64,000 nucleotides of DNA, from NCBI GenBank assembly GCA_963762885.1, contig CAVXNH010000111.1, forward strand, positions 19,894 through 83,893, in the 5' to 3' direction. The DNA comes from JASHVB01 sp963762885. Its GTDB lineage: Bacteria > Pseudomonadota > Alphaproteobacteria > Acetobacterales > Acetobacteraceae. Positions within the stretch are counted from its first letter, which is position 1, and the number at the start of each line of letters is the position of its first letter. Below the pieces are notes generated by a model. The model had not been told where the DNA came from. It made no database searches and saw only the letters and a list, made by a program, of their open reading frames with translations. Made by a program: the position numbers and the translations under genes. Positions 1-9,252 of the stretch are shown here, piece after piece.

Positions 1-2
1 CG

Positions 3-1256
3 GTGAGTGCGGAAAACCAGCCGCAGCGCGATGCGACACACCAACCCTGGCCGTACCAGGCGAATTTGCCACAGCGCTATTCAATCAACTATGGAGCCTA
101 TTTGGGTCTTGGGGGCCCGGTCTGCCTGAGTGAGTTCGTCAAAGGCTTCGTCTCTGGCGGCATCAATCAGCACGACATGGCAAGATTTTACTTCTTTTGC
201 CTGACATTCGATCAAATCGTAAAGGAGGGGTTGGAAGGCGATTTAGCCGAACTTGGCACTTACAAGGGCCACACGGCGACGCTTCTGGCCGGCATGGCAC
301 GTCACTTGGGGCGAACCGCCTATGTCATGGACACATTCGAGGGCTTCAACACGGGCGATCTGAAGGGGATCGATTCCGCGGGTAATCCCAACGCCTTTAG
401 CGATACGTCGCTTGACGTGGTGCGCGCGCTGGTGGGCGACGCCAACGTCCGCTACGTGAAGGGCTATTTCCCCGACTCTGCGCGCGAATTGCCCCCGGAT
501 GGCCGATATTGCCTGGTTCACATCGATTGCGATCTCTACGCGCCGATCATCAGCGCCCTCGAATACTTCTACCCCAGGATGGTGCCAGGCGGCTTTATCA
601 TCGTCCACGATTATTCCAGCCTTTATTGGCACGGTGCGGAAAAGGCGGTTGACGAGTTCTTTGCCGATAAACCCGAAGCCGTGCTGCCATTGCCCGATAG
701 CGCAGGCAGCGTCGCTGTGCGTAAGTCCAGATCGCCAACTCCAGATGGCAATTGGAAGCTGCGCAAACGAGCCGAGCTGCTTCGGACCGAATGGGTGTCC
801 GCCGGCAAAGGCGACTTGCGGGATCTGCTGGGAGCGGGATGGAGCGGTCCGGAGTTGTGGGGCGTATGGGGAGTTGGCAATGCCCACGAACTGGAGTTGG
901 TGCTGCCGGGACACCTGAGCGGCGAGGTCGAGATTCAAGCCGATGTCCACGCAGCACTGTTTGGCAGCCGAACGCAGCAACAGGTCGACGTCTTTCTCGG
1001 AGCAGAAAAACTGGCCGTATGGCACTTTACCGTTGCCAACAACCGCGGTGTCAGGTCCGTTGCTTTCCCCGTTGCAGTTCTTCAGGAGACACGGCACGGC
1101 GGGTTCCGTGCTGGGAAGCTGACGTTCCGGCCCGCATCGGTTGCTGCACCGGCCGACCTTGATCCTGGCTGGTCGGAAAAGCGGCCGCTTGGGTTGGCGC
1201 TGCACGGGTTGAAGTACATCGCTGCTCGGCCGAAAGCACCCGATTGGCCTCGGTGA
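3..1256 (+). CDS. TylF/MycF-type SAM-dependent O-methyltransferase with C-terminal beta-rich domain
   Basis: Predicted class I methyltransferase acting on a sugar or polyketide-like acceptor. Residues about 30-245 match the TylF/macrocin O-methyltransferase pattern: SAM-binding motif LAELGTYKGH (81-90), acidic strand end MDTFEGF (109-115), metal/substrate motif HIDCDLYAP (173-181) and HDY (202-204). Residues about 270-410 form a second domain starting GWSGPELWGVWGVG and rich in beta-type alternation. The same GWS..E...W pattern recurs at the N terminus of the proteins at 8002 and 9244. The reading frame opens at a GTG two bases from the window edge, so the true start may lie upstream. Neighbours (TPR protein, UDP-galactopyranose mutase) suggest surface-glycan modification. 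The family call is confident; the substrate is unknown. Confidence 0.8.
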   Translation: MSAENQPQRDATHQPWPYQANLPQRYSINYGAYLGLGGPVCLSEFVKGFVSGGINQHDMARFYFFCLTFDQIVKEGLEGDLAELGTYKGHTATLLAGMARHLGRTAYVMDTFEGFNTGDLKGIDSAGNPNAFSDTSLDVVRALVGDANVRYVKGYFPDSARELPPDGRYCLVHIDCDLYAPIISALEYFYPRMVPGGFIIVHDYSSLYWHGAEKAVDEFFADKPEAVLPLPDSAGSVAVRKSRSPTPDGNWKLRKRAELLRTEWVSAGKGDLRDLLGAGWSGPELWGVWGVGNAHELELVLPGHLSGEVEIQADVHAALFGSRTQQQVDVFLGAEKLAVWHFTVANNRGVRSVAFPVAVLQETRHGGFRAGKLTFRPASVAAPADLDPGWSEKRPLGLALHGLKYIAARPKAPDWPR

Positions 1257-1424
1257 TCCGTTGACGTTGCGACGAGTGTGCCAGGGCTGGTAGTATAACC
1301 AATGCTGGGCAAAGCACGGGTCGCATGCTGATGTATCGGCCTCGCAGACAGGGCTAGGGTTCAAGTTCGGCCGCAGTGCCGCGATTCGGCGCTGAATCCG
1401 GCGCCTTACCGCATTTGAGACGAG

Positions 1425-2258
1425 GTGGCTGAGAACATGCTTTCGACGATGCGTGGATGGCTTGAGCGTCGCCGCGCGATGCGCGATCTCCGGCGGATCG
1501 ACGCCGTTGAAATCGAACGGCTCAAGTTGGATGACACCAATCCTCTCTCACGGGCCAAGCTGGCCTTGAGATTGGACGACCCTACGGAAGCAGCACGGCA
1601 ATGGGCTGTGGCACGGGAGCGCCACCCGGCTTATGTGATGGCGTCGAACGATTTACTCGACGTGCTGCTGGGATTGCGGCTGTTCGATGAAGCCGAGGCG
1701 CTGCTGTCGGCCCGCAAAAAGCGAAATCCGCGCGACCCGAAGGTCCTGGAGGGCTTTGGTTCCATTGCGGAGGGACGTGGCGATATCAAGAAGGCGCTGC
1801 AATGCTGGGCGCGATATCGGCGCAAGTTCCCCGAAGCGTGGCAAGGCTGGGTGAGCAGCGTGCGCGTCCTGCGCGAGGCGAAGCGGCTTGACGAGGCTGA
1901 AAAGATGGCGACCCGGACAGTCAGGCAGTTTCCGGATTCACTCGTCCCACGCCTGGAATGCGCAAGGGTGGCCGAGGCGCGGCAGGACTGGGAAGCGGCT
2001 GTAGAACGTTGGACCTGGGTCGCGGACAAGTTCCAACGCAGCGATGGCGCTATCCATGCTGCCTGGGCTCTCGAAAAGCTTGGACGTCCTGACGAGGCGA
2101 TCGACCGGCTGATTGCCGCGCGCCGTGGTGTTCCAACCGACCAGGATGTCGCGCTGGAACTCAAGCGCCTGACGCAGGCACGCAGTGCCCGACTGGAAGG
2201 CGTAGACGCTGTCGGCGCAGTCCCGGCGACAAGTCAAGCGAACGCCGCTTCCGCTTGA
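1425..2258 (+). CDS. TPR-repeat protein
   Basis: A soluble protein of about 277 residues with no signal peptide, built of tetratricopeptide-like helical repeats (for example AEALLSARKKRNPRDPKVL, and a later copy with AAWALEKLGRPDEAIDRLI). TPR proteins usually act as protein-interaction scaffolds. The GTG at 1425 directly abuts the GACGAGG ribosome-binding sequence, so the ATG at 1437, which leaves proper spacing, may be the real start. It sits between a methyltransferase and UDP-galactopyranose mutase on the same strand, which points to a helper role in glycan synthesis. Partner unknown. Confidence 0.75.
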   Translation: MAENMLSTMRGWLERRRAMRDLRRIDAVEIERLKLDDTNPLSRAKLALRLDDPTEAARQWAVARERHPAYVMASNDLLDVLLGLRLFDEAEALLSARKKRNPRDPKVLEGFGSIAEGRGDIKKALQCWARYRRKFPEAWQGWVSSVRVLREAKRLDEAEKMATRTVRQFPDSLVPRLECARVAEARQDWEAAVERWTWVADKFQRSDGAIHAAWALEKLGRPDEAIDRLIAARRGVPTDQDVALELKRLTQARSARLEGVDAVGAVPATSQANAASA

Positions 2259-2364
2259 ACCCGCGACCACTCGTATGGTCTATAGGCCTCGATTGGATGC
2301 GAGGTCTTATGCAACACAAGCGTGACCGCGTAGCGACGCCGGTCGCCCGCCGGGGGCGGCCGAA

Positions 2365-3498
2365 TTGACCCAGCCGGTACTGATCGTCGGTGCTGGATTT
2401 GCGGGAGCCACCTATGCTCGCGTGCTGGCTGAGGCTGGGCTGCGCGTGGATGTCATTGACCGCCGGCCCCATGTCGCAGGAAACGCCTATGACGAGCTTT
2501 CGCCGAGCGGTGTGCGCGTGCACCGCTACGGACCGCACCTGTTCCATACCAACAACGAGCGCGTGGTGGAATGGCTGCGGCGGTTCGGTGCGTTCGTGCC
2601 GTATGAACATCGTGTGCAGGCGGAACTCGCGGATGGCCGGTGCGTGCCGTTGCCGGTGAACCGGCTCACCATGGAGGCGGTGTTCGGGGTGACCCTGAGC
2701 GATGATGCCGCGGCGCAGGCATTTCTGCGCAAGCAGGGGGAGTTGATCGCAACGCCGGGGAACGCCGGAGAATACCTGCGTTCGCAGATCGGCGCGGTCC
2801 TGACAGATCTGTTCTTCCGGCCGTACACCCGCAAGATGTGGGCGTTGGACCTGGAGGACCTCAGTGCCGAGGTCGTCAAGCGAATCCCGATCCGCTCCGA
2901 CGATGAGGACCGCTACTTTCCCAATGATCGCTTCCAGATGCTGCCGCGGGACGGCTACACCGGTGTATTCGAGGCGATCCTGGACCACGACTTGATTTGG
3001 GTCACGTTGCGGCAGGCGTTTGACAAGGCGATGCTGCCTGACTACCGGCACTGCTTCAACAGCATGCCGATCGACGAGTATTTCGAGAACATGTTTGGGG
3101 TGCTGCCATATCGGTCCATTCGCTTCCATCATCAGGAGCGGCTGGCCACGAGCCAACGTGGCACCGCGGCGACAATCAATTTTACCGGCGACGGAAAGTT
3201 TACGCGGGAGACGGACTGGAGCAGAATGCCGGCCCATCGCACCGCGGAGGGACCGGTGAAACTGGTGACGGTTGAGGAGCCGTGCGACTATCGGGATAAT
3301 GATTTCGAACGTTACTATCCGGTCAAGAGTAGCGACGGCCGGTATGATGCGGTGTATCGGCGCTACAAAGCCGCGGCTGAAGCCGAAGGCCGCGTCAGCT
3401 TCATCGGTCGTTGCGGCACCTATCAGTATCTGGATATGCATCAGGTCATCAACCAGTCACTCGCCGGCGCCCGAGCCTGGTTGGAACAGACGCTATGA
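2365..3498 (+). CDS. glf: UDP-galactopyranose mutase
   Basis: Flavoenzyme that interconverts UDP-galactopyranose and UDP-galactofuranose, supplying Galf for surface polysaccharides. The 377-residue length is normal for the family. Near the N terminus is the FAD-binding GAGFAGA (about 9-15) followed by the acidic end of beta2 (VIDRR). The central part carries the family core MWALDLEDL, KRIPIRSDDEDRYFPNDRFQ and LPRDGYTGVFE, and the C terminus has GRCGTYQYLDMHQVI, the conserved FAD/substrate tail. The only in-frame start near the first strand is TTG at 2365, preceded by a G-rich stretch. Same strand as its neighbours; the preceding gap is 106 bp. Confidence 0.93.
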   Translation: MTQPVLIVGAGFAGATYARVLAEAGLRVDVIDRRPHVAGNAYDELSPSGVRVHRYGPHLFHTNNERVVEWLRRFGAFVPYEHRVQAELADGRCVPLPVNRLTMEAVFGVTLSDDAAAQAFLRKQGELIATPGNAGEYLRSQIGAVLTDLFFRPYTRKMWALDLEDLSAEVVKRIPIRSDDEDRYFPNDRFQMLPRDGYTGVFEAILDHDLIWVTLRQAFDKAMLPDYRHCFNSMPIDEYFENMFGVLPYRSIRFHHQERLATSQRGTAATINFTGDGKFTRETDWSRMPAHRTAEGPVKLVTVEEPCDYRDNDFERYYPVKSSDGRYDAVYRRYKAAAEAEGRVSFIGRCGTYQYLDMHQVINQSLAGARAWLEQTL

Positions 3499-3570
3499 TC
3501 AGACACTGGCTGATGTGGTCCGTGCGCTGTGACCCTGGCGAGCCGACTGCCCTACCCAAACAGGCATGAC

Positions 3571-5091
3571 ATGATCACTGCAAACGACATCTCGAACCGG
3601 TCGTTCCGCATGACGCGCGGCGATGGCTCGGTCGTGGCACGTGCGGTGTATATGTTGCCCGACGGCCGCGTGGTCGGTACGCGCCAGCCAACCGAGGCGT
3701 TTTGGACGATCACCGGGGACAGCCTGGAGTTCCTCGATCTGGGCCATAACGTTACGACGCGCTTCGGCAAGATCACGCGCGACGCGGCCGGTTGGCGATT
3801 GGAGGGACCGTTCCTGCCGGACGCAGGATCGAACGTGGTGCATATCCTCGACGAGAGCCCGTACCCGGTCGATCGGCGTGACTTCGGCCGCAGCCCGGCC
3901 AACACCTCGGTCGCGGTCATGGTCCGGACACACCTCATCGATGACCGGGTGCGCGAACTGATCGAGCACCTTGAAAACGGGCGCAAGGACTTCGACCTGT
4001 ACCTGATCTTCGATGAAACCAACGGGCGACCTGAAATCGACCTGCCGAATATCGTTTGGCATTCCACAAAGCAATGCCCGGGGCTGGGCTTGACACAGAC
4101 ACGGGATCGTTTGCTGTGGTGGTGCGGAGATTTTCCGTTCTACTTTGCATTGAACCAATTACCACAGTATCAATATTATGCGATGGTCGAATATGACGTG
4201 TATTTGACACAAAGGAACGCATCCCTCTTCAATGATCTGGCGAGCGCCTTGAATGCGACCGAAGCAGGCCGGGTCGATGCGGTCGGCACCAGGCTTCGGC
4301 GGGAGGACCCGCGCGATGACAAGCTGCACGTTCCGGCGTTCAACTTCTTTGATACGACGTATTCGTACTTCTTTCCACTGATCGTGCTGTCCCGACCCGC
4401 GGTATCGTATCTGTATTCGCAACGTTTGATTGAGGCGACGCGCGGAACGCCGTCCGATGCACTGATCCATTGTGAATCCTTCGTACCGAGCCACCTGATC
4501 CGGGCCGGCTTCACTTGCGTCGATCTCAATGCAGTCCTGCCGGGAAGTTATCGCAACGATCTGATGATATTGCCGGGACGCTATCACGGAATGGCAAACA
4601 GCCTCGCTGATGGCTTCGCGGGCTATGTTCGCATGATCCATCCGGTTTACAGTGACACCGCCTTCCTTCAGCGTCTGCTGGACAATTGTCGCAACGACGC
4701 AGAGCGGCAGGGGTTTTTGCGTCACCTGGACAGCGGCGAATTCGAGCCGATCCCCGAGGCGGTTCGCTCCAGGTTCCGAGTACAACCGGGCGGATCGGAA
4801 CCAGATGCAAAACCCGGAATGCAGGATGAGACCCGGTCATCGCGCGAGAAGGCGACCATGGCACAGCACGAACTAGCTCCTGCGCAGCTGCGCCCCCCTG
4901 GCATTATTTCGGAGCTCCTGTCCGAATTATATGGGGGCGACGGACCTCTGGCGTATGCCGACGAACGCTATGTGGATAAAGGATATCCTCATACTAATCT
5001 GCAAGGCGGGTTGGTTCGTAGCGTGATCGACGTCGCTCAGCCACGATTCTGGCTGGAACTCGGCTCCATGCTGGGCGGCTCCGCAATTTAG
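3571..5091 (+). CDS. glycosyltransferase-like protein with start of a methyltransferase domain, ended by an in-frame amber codon
   Basis: Residues about 1-400 form a domain I do not assign firmly. It has an N-terminal beta-rich part and then a GT-A-like stretch with VMVRTHLIDDR and MVEYDVYLT, whose acidic pattern could bind a nucleotide sugar and metal. From the internal ATG at 4858 a class I methyltransferase begins and reaches its SAM motif LELGSMLGGSAI. TAG at 5089-5091 then stops the frame. The same frame continues after the TAG with AANIIKHQ and a complete methyltransferase end to 5637, so the visible product is probably truncated. ATG 3571 is preferred (AGG nearby); GTG 3529 is possible. 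It follows glf by 30-70 bp. Confidence 0.6.
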   Translation: MITANDISNRSFRMTRGDGSVVARAVYMLPDGRVVGTRQPTEAFWTITGDSLEFLDLGHNVTTRFGKITRDAAGWRLEGPFLPDAGSNVVHILDESPYPVDRRDFGRSPANTSVAVMVRTHLIDDRVRELIEHLENGRKDFDLYLIFDETNGRPEIDLPNIVWHSTKQCPGLGLTQTRDRLLWWCGDFPFYFALNQLPQYQYYAMVEYDVYLTQRNASLFNDLASALNATEAGRVDAVGTRLRREDPRDDKLHVPAFNFFDTTYSYFFPLIVLSRPAVSYLYSQRLIEATRGTPSDALIHCESFVPSHLIRAGFTCVDLNAVLPGSYRNDLMILPGRYHGMANSLADGFAGYVRMIHPVYSDTAFLQRLLDNCRNDAERQGFLRHLDSGEFEPIPEAVRSRFRVQPGGSEPDAKPGMQDETRSSREKATMAQHELAPAQLRPPGIISELLSELYGGDGPLAYADERYVDKGYPHTNLQGGLVRSVIDVAQPRFWLELGSMLGGSAI

Positions 5092-5637
5092 GCTGCTAAC
5101 ATAATAAAGCACCAGTCTGCGCCCACCGAAATCGTCTGCATCGATCCGTTCACCGGCGATGTAAACATGTGGGCGTGGGAACAGCCCAAGAAAAGGGCCA
5201 ATGAGTGGCAGTTCCTTCGGCTGGAGCGTGGTAGGCCGACGATCTATGACCGGTTCCTGGCAAATGTCGCAGCCGCCGGCCACTCCGATATTATTCTGCC
5301 GATCGCGGCGACGTCAATCGTCGGAATCAAGTTGCTGCGTCGTCTCGCCGACGAAAAGCGCATCACCTCGTTTCCTACAGTCATTTACCTCGACAGCGCA
5401 CACGAAGCCGACGAAACGTTCCTAGAACTCCAGCATTGCTGGAGTTTGCTCAAGCCGGGCGGTGTGTTGATGGGCGACGACTGGGTGTGGGCGGCAGTTC
5501 GCAATGACATCCTTCGGTTCGTCCAAACGATTCAACTGGACCGTGATCGGAGCAAACCGCTCATCGAGCGGCATCAACGTTTCACCGAGCAGGACGGCGT
5601 TTTGTTGGATGGCAATCAGTGGGTTATCGTGAAATAG
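5092..5637 (+). pseudogene. 3' part of the methyltransferase domain downstream of the amber codon
   Basis: This frame is continuous with the preceding gene apart from the TAG at 5089-5091. It encodes AANIIKHQ, then EIVCIDPFTGD (motif II-like strand), VIYLDSAHEADETFLEL, LLKPGGVLMGDDW and a C-terminal DGVLLDGNQWVIVK. This is the order expected of a cephalosporin-hydroxylase/rhamnosyl-type class I methyltransferase after motif I. The first start codon inside it is ATG 5167, but a protein starting there would lack motif I and so should not bind SAM. I read it as the detached half of one gene, not as a separate functional gene. Confidence 0.7.
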
Positions 5638-5811
5638 CGAAGTTCGCGCCCGCAAATGAATCCCGGCCCACCGTACTGTTGTCGCTTGTGTCGAGAACAT
5701 TGCACCCCGAAGGCCAGGCCGCGGTTGCAATCGTCTGGCAAGCCTGTGAACTTACGTTCATGCCAGAGTACGGTCATCTGGCATTTCTGCGGCTTGGTAA
5801 GGGAGGCCCCT

Positions 5812-6771
5812 ATGCGCCTGCGACGGACATTCGCGTTTCTCGCACTGATGTGGTTTGCGGCGATACATCCGGCCGCCGCCAAATTACAGTTGTGGCTCGT
5901 GCCGTCCGACAACATAACTCAACCGCAGAGCACCGACCTCGCAGGTTTTTTTGAGCGCCCCAACGACTGGAGGATTGCGGCGGGGCAGGCCAAGGTGATT
6001 GGAATCCAGGTCAATTATCTGCTGAAAAGCCCGCCAGATACCGTTAGCCGGGTGTTGCGACGGGTCGCGGCGAGCGGGTTGAAGCTGGATGTCGGGGTCC
6101 AGATCCTCCAGGTTGACAAGAAAATCTGCGGCGATGGGGTGGAAGGGATGGTCTGGCCGGGCGAGGTGGCAGGATTCGGTCAGCGGTTGAAGCAGATTGG
6201 AGCGGATGTGTACTCGTTCAGCTTCGACCTGCCGCTCTCCGACACCTCAATATCCCCGTTGCCAAAGGCGTGTCACTTACCGATCGCCGAAGCAGCGCGG
6301 CGTGTCGCGGATGCAGTCAAGACTCTGCGCACCTACTATCCCCACGCCCTCATGATCGACACGGAAGTCCCCACGGGAATGCCCGTAGAAAAATGGTCGG
6401 CGATTTTGCGCGAGTGGCTTACGGCTTATAAAGCCGCGTCTGGTCAGGAGTTCGACGGTTTCACAATGGACGTGTGGTATCATGGGAGGTGGCAGGACAA
6501 CGTCCGTGCGAGTTCGGCAATACTGGCAGAGCATGGCGTACCATCCGGTGTTATCCTCGACGCCAGCGAAGGCCCCCGACTTTCCGCCGCTGAGTATATA
6601 AGTATGACCAAGGGAATATACTGTAACATCGTTGAGGAGAGGATCCGTCTCGACTATATGGTAATTGCCGACTGGCTGGATCTTCGCGTCCTGAATTTGC
6701 CGGAAAGCGATCCGAACACCCTGACCGGTTTGCTTAATTGGGTCGCGCTGGATGGACATTGCGCCAAGTGA
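5812..6771 (+). CDS. secreted protein of unknown function
   Basis: A 319-residue protein with a clear Sec signal peptide: MRLRR, hydrophobic core FAFLALMWFAAI, then AAA-K cleavage near residue 24. The start at ATG 5812 is set by GGGAGG at 5801-5806. The mature protein alternates strands and helices like a TIM-barrel enzyme: GIQVNYLL, LKLDVGVQIL, YSFSFDLPL, ALMIDTEVP, FDGFTMDVWYHG, GVILDAS. Acidic residues end several strands, as in glycoside hydrolase barrels, but I do not recognise a family. The context (glf, methyltransferases) would fit an exported glycan-processing role, which is inference. Confidence 0.7.
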   Translation: MRLRRTFAFLALMWFAAIHPAAAKLQLWLVPSDNITQPQSTDLAGFFERPNDWRIAAGQAKVIGIQVNYLLKSPPDTVSRVLRRVAASGLKLDVGVQILQVDKKICGDGVEGMVWPGEVAGFGQRLKQIGADVYSFSFDLPLSDTSISPLPKACHLPIAEAARRVADAVKTLRTYYPHALMIDTEVPTGMPVEKWSAILREWLTAYKAASGQEFDGFTMDVWYHGRWQDNVRASSAILAEHGVPSGVILDASEGPRLSAAEYISMTKGIYCNIVEERIRLDYMVIADWLDLRVLNLPESDPNTLTGLLNWVALDGHCAK

Positions 6772-6983
6772 CGGGCAGCAAGTTCGAATAGTTGCGCGAA
6801 CCACGCGGCATAGGTATAAGCATTGAAGTCGGAAGATGACTCTGGGTACTAGCAAGGACTCTTCGAATTGCTACCAACTGCTGCGAAGCTGATCCGCCCG
6901 CGTCGTGTTCTATGAGCCTCGTTTGCAGCGACAACCTGCGTTGCATCCGTTACCAGGAGCACAAGTTATTCAGCCCGGTCTCT
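6772..6983. other. non-coding spacer before the IS element
   Basis: The stretch between the secreted-protein gene and the left end of the IS shows no convincing gene, tRNA or strong hairpin. It may hold the interrupted upstream region of the gene at 8002. Confidence 0.4.
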
Positions 6984-7951
6984 GAGTGTCTGTCCGAGAA
7001 CATATTGAGTCTTTAAATCGGTTAGCGGATCCCCCTTGAAGTCGTTGAATCGGCTACCATTTTGCTTCCCCCGTGCTGTTTTGGGGGCATCCGATGTGGA
7101 CCAAGGAGAACCGCGGCCGCTATGACCGCAGCGGCCTGCGGTATGAGAGCGACCTGACCGATGAGGAGTGGGCGGAGATCGCGCCCTTGATTCCGCCCGC
7201 CAGGCCGGGCGGCAACAAGCGATCTGTCAACCTGCGCGAGGTGATGAACGGCCTGATGTACATCCTCAGCACCGGCTGTCAGTGGCGCGCGATTCCCAAG
7301 GATCTGCCACCGCGCAGCACGATCCATGACTACTTCGGCCGCTGGCAGTGGGATGGCACGTTGGAACGCATCCACCACGCGCTCTACATCAAAAGCCGCG
7401 AGCAGGTCTCGCGCGAGGCCAGTCCGACCGCCGCGATCATCGATGCGCAAAGCGTCAAGAGTGCGGAAAAGGGTGGCGCGCACATCGATCCGCATGGTTA
7501 TGATGCGGGCAAGAAGATCACGGGCAAGAAGCGGCACGTTCTGGTCGATACGGAGGGATTGGTGTTGCATGCCATCGTCACGGCCGCCGATGTTCAGGAC
7601 CGTGACGGAGGAGCTTGGCTGCTGGGCACCCTGTTCGGCCTGTATCCCTTCTTGCTGAAGCTTTATGCCGACGGTGGCTATCAAGGGCCAGAGTTCCGCA
7701 AGTCGGTCAAGGCCGTGCTGTCACAAGTGCAGGTGGAGATCGTCAAACGCGCGGATCAGGTCAAAGGATTTGTCGTGCTGCCAAAGCGCTGGGTGGTCGA
7801 GAGAACGCTCGCCTGGCTTAACCGCTGCCGCCGCTTGGGCAAAGATTGGGAGAACCTCAATCACAAGGCACGCGCATTTCTGCTGATGGCATCCATCCGT
7901 CTCATGGTCAGGAGGCTATGCCGGGCCTAGGAATGTTTCCGGACAAACTCT
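6984..7951 (+). mobile_element. IS5-family insertion sequence
   Basis: A single-transposase element of about 0.97 kb. The ends form an imperfect inverted repeat: GAGTGTCTGTCCGAGAACAT at 6984-7003 matches, in reverse complement, the sequence at 7932-7951 with shared core TGTCCG and AACAT. No convincing target-site duplication was found, so the outer boundaries may be off by a few bases. It sits between the secreted-protein gene and the first of three paralogues, leaving only about 50 bp upstream of the latter, so it may have replaced or supplied that gene's promoter. Confidence 0.75.
7094..7930 (+). CDS. IS5-family DDE transposase
   Basis: Transposase of 278 residues (285 if the ATG at 7073 is used). 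It has the N-terminal DUF4096-like domain (LTDEEWAEIAPLIPP, TGCQWRAIPKDLPP) and then a DDE_Tnp_1-type catalytic domain with D in IIDAQSVK, D in LYADGGYQG and E in VVERTLAWLNRCRR. The full length with all three acidic residues suggests a functional enzyme. The gene fills the IS element almost completely. Confidence 0.92.
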   Translation: MWTKENRGRYDRSGLRYESDLTDEEWAEIAPLIPPARPGGNKRSVNLREVMNGLMYILSTGCQWRAIPKDLPPRSTIHDYFGRWQWDGTLERIHHALYIKSREQVSREASPTAAIIDAQSVKSAEKGGAHIDPHGYDAGKKITGKKRHVLVDTEGLVLHAIVTAADVQDRDGGAWLLGTLFGLYPFLLKLYADGGYQGPEFRKSVKAVLSQVQVEIVKRADQVKGFVVLPKRWVVERTLAWLNRCRRLGKDWENLNHKARAFLLMASIRLMVRRLCRA

Positions 7952-8001
7952 GAGGATCTCGTTGCACGGCTAGCCCTAACCAACCACTCTTCGGAGACTG
8001 C

Positions 8002-9252
8002 ATGACGCATTTTGCAATCACGTTCGGTTACGAAGGCGACGCGGTCCCGTATCAAGCCGAAGGCTGGAGCCCTGCCGAGAAGGGCTTTACCTGGACGGTC
8101 GGCAACCGCGCCTCGCTGCTCATACCGAAGCCTGCTGTAGGCGACTATCATATCCGAATGGTTGTCGGCACGTTTGCTCCGGAGGAACGCCCCTGGCAGC
8201 GCGTCGAGATCAGCCTCGGGGACACGATGCTAAGCAGTGAGGTGGTGGTCCGGCTGACCGAATTGAATGTCTGGATTCCCTGCAAAGTGATAGCCGTCAC
8301 TCCGGATCCGATGCCGCTGCGGTTCAATCTGCCAGACGCCGCGCGACCGTGCGACATTGGACCATACAAAGACGACAGGGTCCTGGGACTTAGCTTTCGA
8401 ACCCTGGACCTCAGCCCAATCGTTATGTCGGCCACGAATGCCGAATTAGCCGCCATTGTCTGGGACGTTGAAAATTTGGGCCTCCATTGCGAGGTCGGAC
8501 TCGTGCAACGGCGCGCCGGAGCAGAACCTATCAGCCTGTTGCGCTTCGCCACCAGCCGGCGTGAATTGCTATTGAACGCCATGCAGCAGGATTTCGCCGG
8601 CTTGGGGGATCCGGAAAATCTGGATTTCCTTGTTCACGGCGAAGGCAGCAATGCGCAATGGATGGCGTTCGACCGCCGCTATGGTTTTATTTTTCATACC
8701 TGGGCCCACCCAGACGAGATTTCGGTTGAGCAAATAACCAGGCGCGAATCCCGCAGGTTACCGTGGTTGGCAAAAAAGCTGCTTGCCGACCTGTCGGCGG
8801 GGGAGAAGCTGTTCGTATACCAGAGCTATAACATGACATCTCCCGAGGACGCATTGCCGCTTGCCCAAGCGATCCGGCAACGAGGTCCGGGCACCCTGTT
8901 TGCTGTGATCCAAAATCCTGCTCGCTCAGGCGACGTGGAGCGGTTCTCCGACGAACTGCTGGTCGGATATATCAGCGAACTTACGCCGGATGCCCGCGAC
9001 CTCGATCCGGTATGGTCCGAATGGAAACTGTTGTTGACGGCGGCGCACAAGGCCTGGAAAGCCGAGCCACCGCAACAGGAACAAGCTGCCGTTGCCACGC
9101 AAGAGCCCGAGCCTCCGCCTGCCGAAAGCAACCCCACCCCGGCAGAACAGCCCGAATCCGACAGCACATTTCCGGCCCCGGCAACCTGGGGTCGGGCCGC
9201 TTCGCGTTTTATCAGCCGGGTGAAGGCCGCCGCACTGTCGCGACTACGCTGA
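8002..9252 (+). CDS. unrecognised family protein, paralogue 1 (GWS domain + CEVG/GAEP domain)
   Basis: A 416-residue protein with no signal peptide. Domain A (about 1-140) is beta-rich, has GWSPAEKGFTWTVGNRASL, and ends with DAARPCDIGPYKDDRVLGLSF. Domain B (about 150-355) has ENLGLHCEVGLVQRR, GAEPISLLRF, a central FIFHTW, and KKLLADL..GEKLFVY. The tail (about 355-400) is Pro/Glu/Ala-rich and ends in a basic segment. Cys163 and the His of FHT are conserved in the next paralogue, and the fold pattern vaguely recalls DUF1796-type cysteine-peptidase-like proteins, which is unproven. Start set by GGAG at 7993. The 3' end overlaps the convergent paralogue 2 by 9 bp. Confidence 0.75.
   Translation: MTHFAITFGYEGDAVPYQAEGWSPAEKGFTWTVGNRASLLIPKPAVGDYHIRMVVGTFAPEERPWQRVEISLGDTMLSSEVVVRLTELNVWIPCKVIAVTPDPMPLRFNLPDAARPCDIGPYKDDRVLGLSFRTLDLSPIVMSATNAELAAIVWDVENLGLHCEVGLVQRRAGAEPISLLRFATSRRELLLNAMQQDFAGLGDPENLDFLVHGEGSNAQWMAFDRRYGFIFHTWAHPDEISVEQITRRESRRLPWLAKKLLADLSAGEKLFVYQSYNMTSPEDALPLAQAIRQRGPGTLFAVIQNPARSGDVERFSDELLVGYISELTPDARDLDPVWSEWKLLLTAAHKAWKAEPPQQEQAAVATQEPEPPPAESNPTPAEQPESDSTFPAPATWGRAASRFISRVKAAALSRLR

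Noticed and set aside
243..1364. Long minus-strand open frame opposite the methyltransferase
   Set aside because: It lies antisense to a well-supported gene and shows no domain or start signal; typical shadow frame in high-GC DNA.
2161..3441. 426-codon minus-strand frame opposite glf
   Set aside because: Shadow of the UDP-galactopyranose mutase gene; composition is His/Arg-rich with no family features.
5089..5091. Amber codon as pyrrolysine or programmed read-through site
   Set aside because: Single case, no supporting element, and no sign of recoding in other genes; a nonsense mutation or error is simpler.
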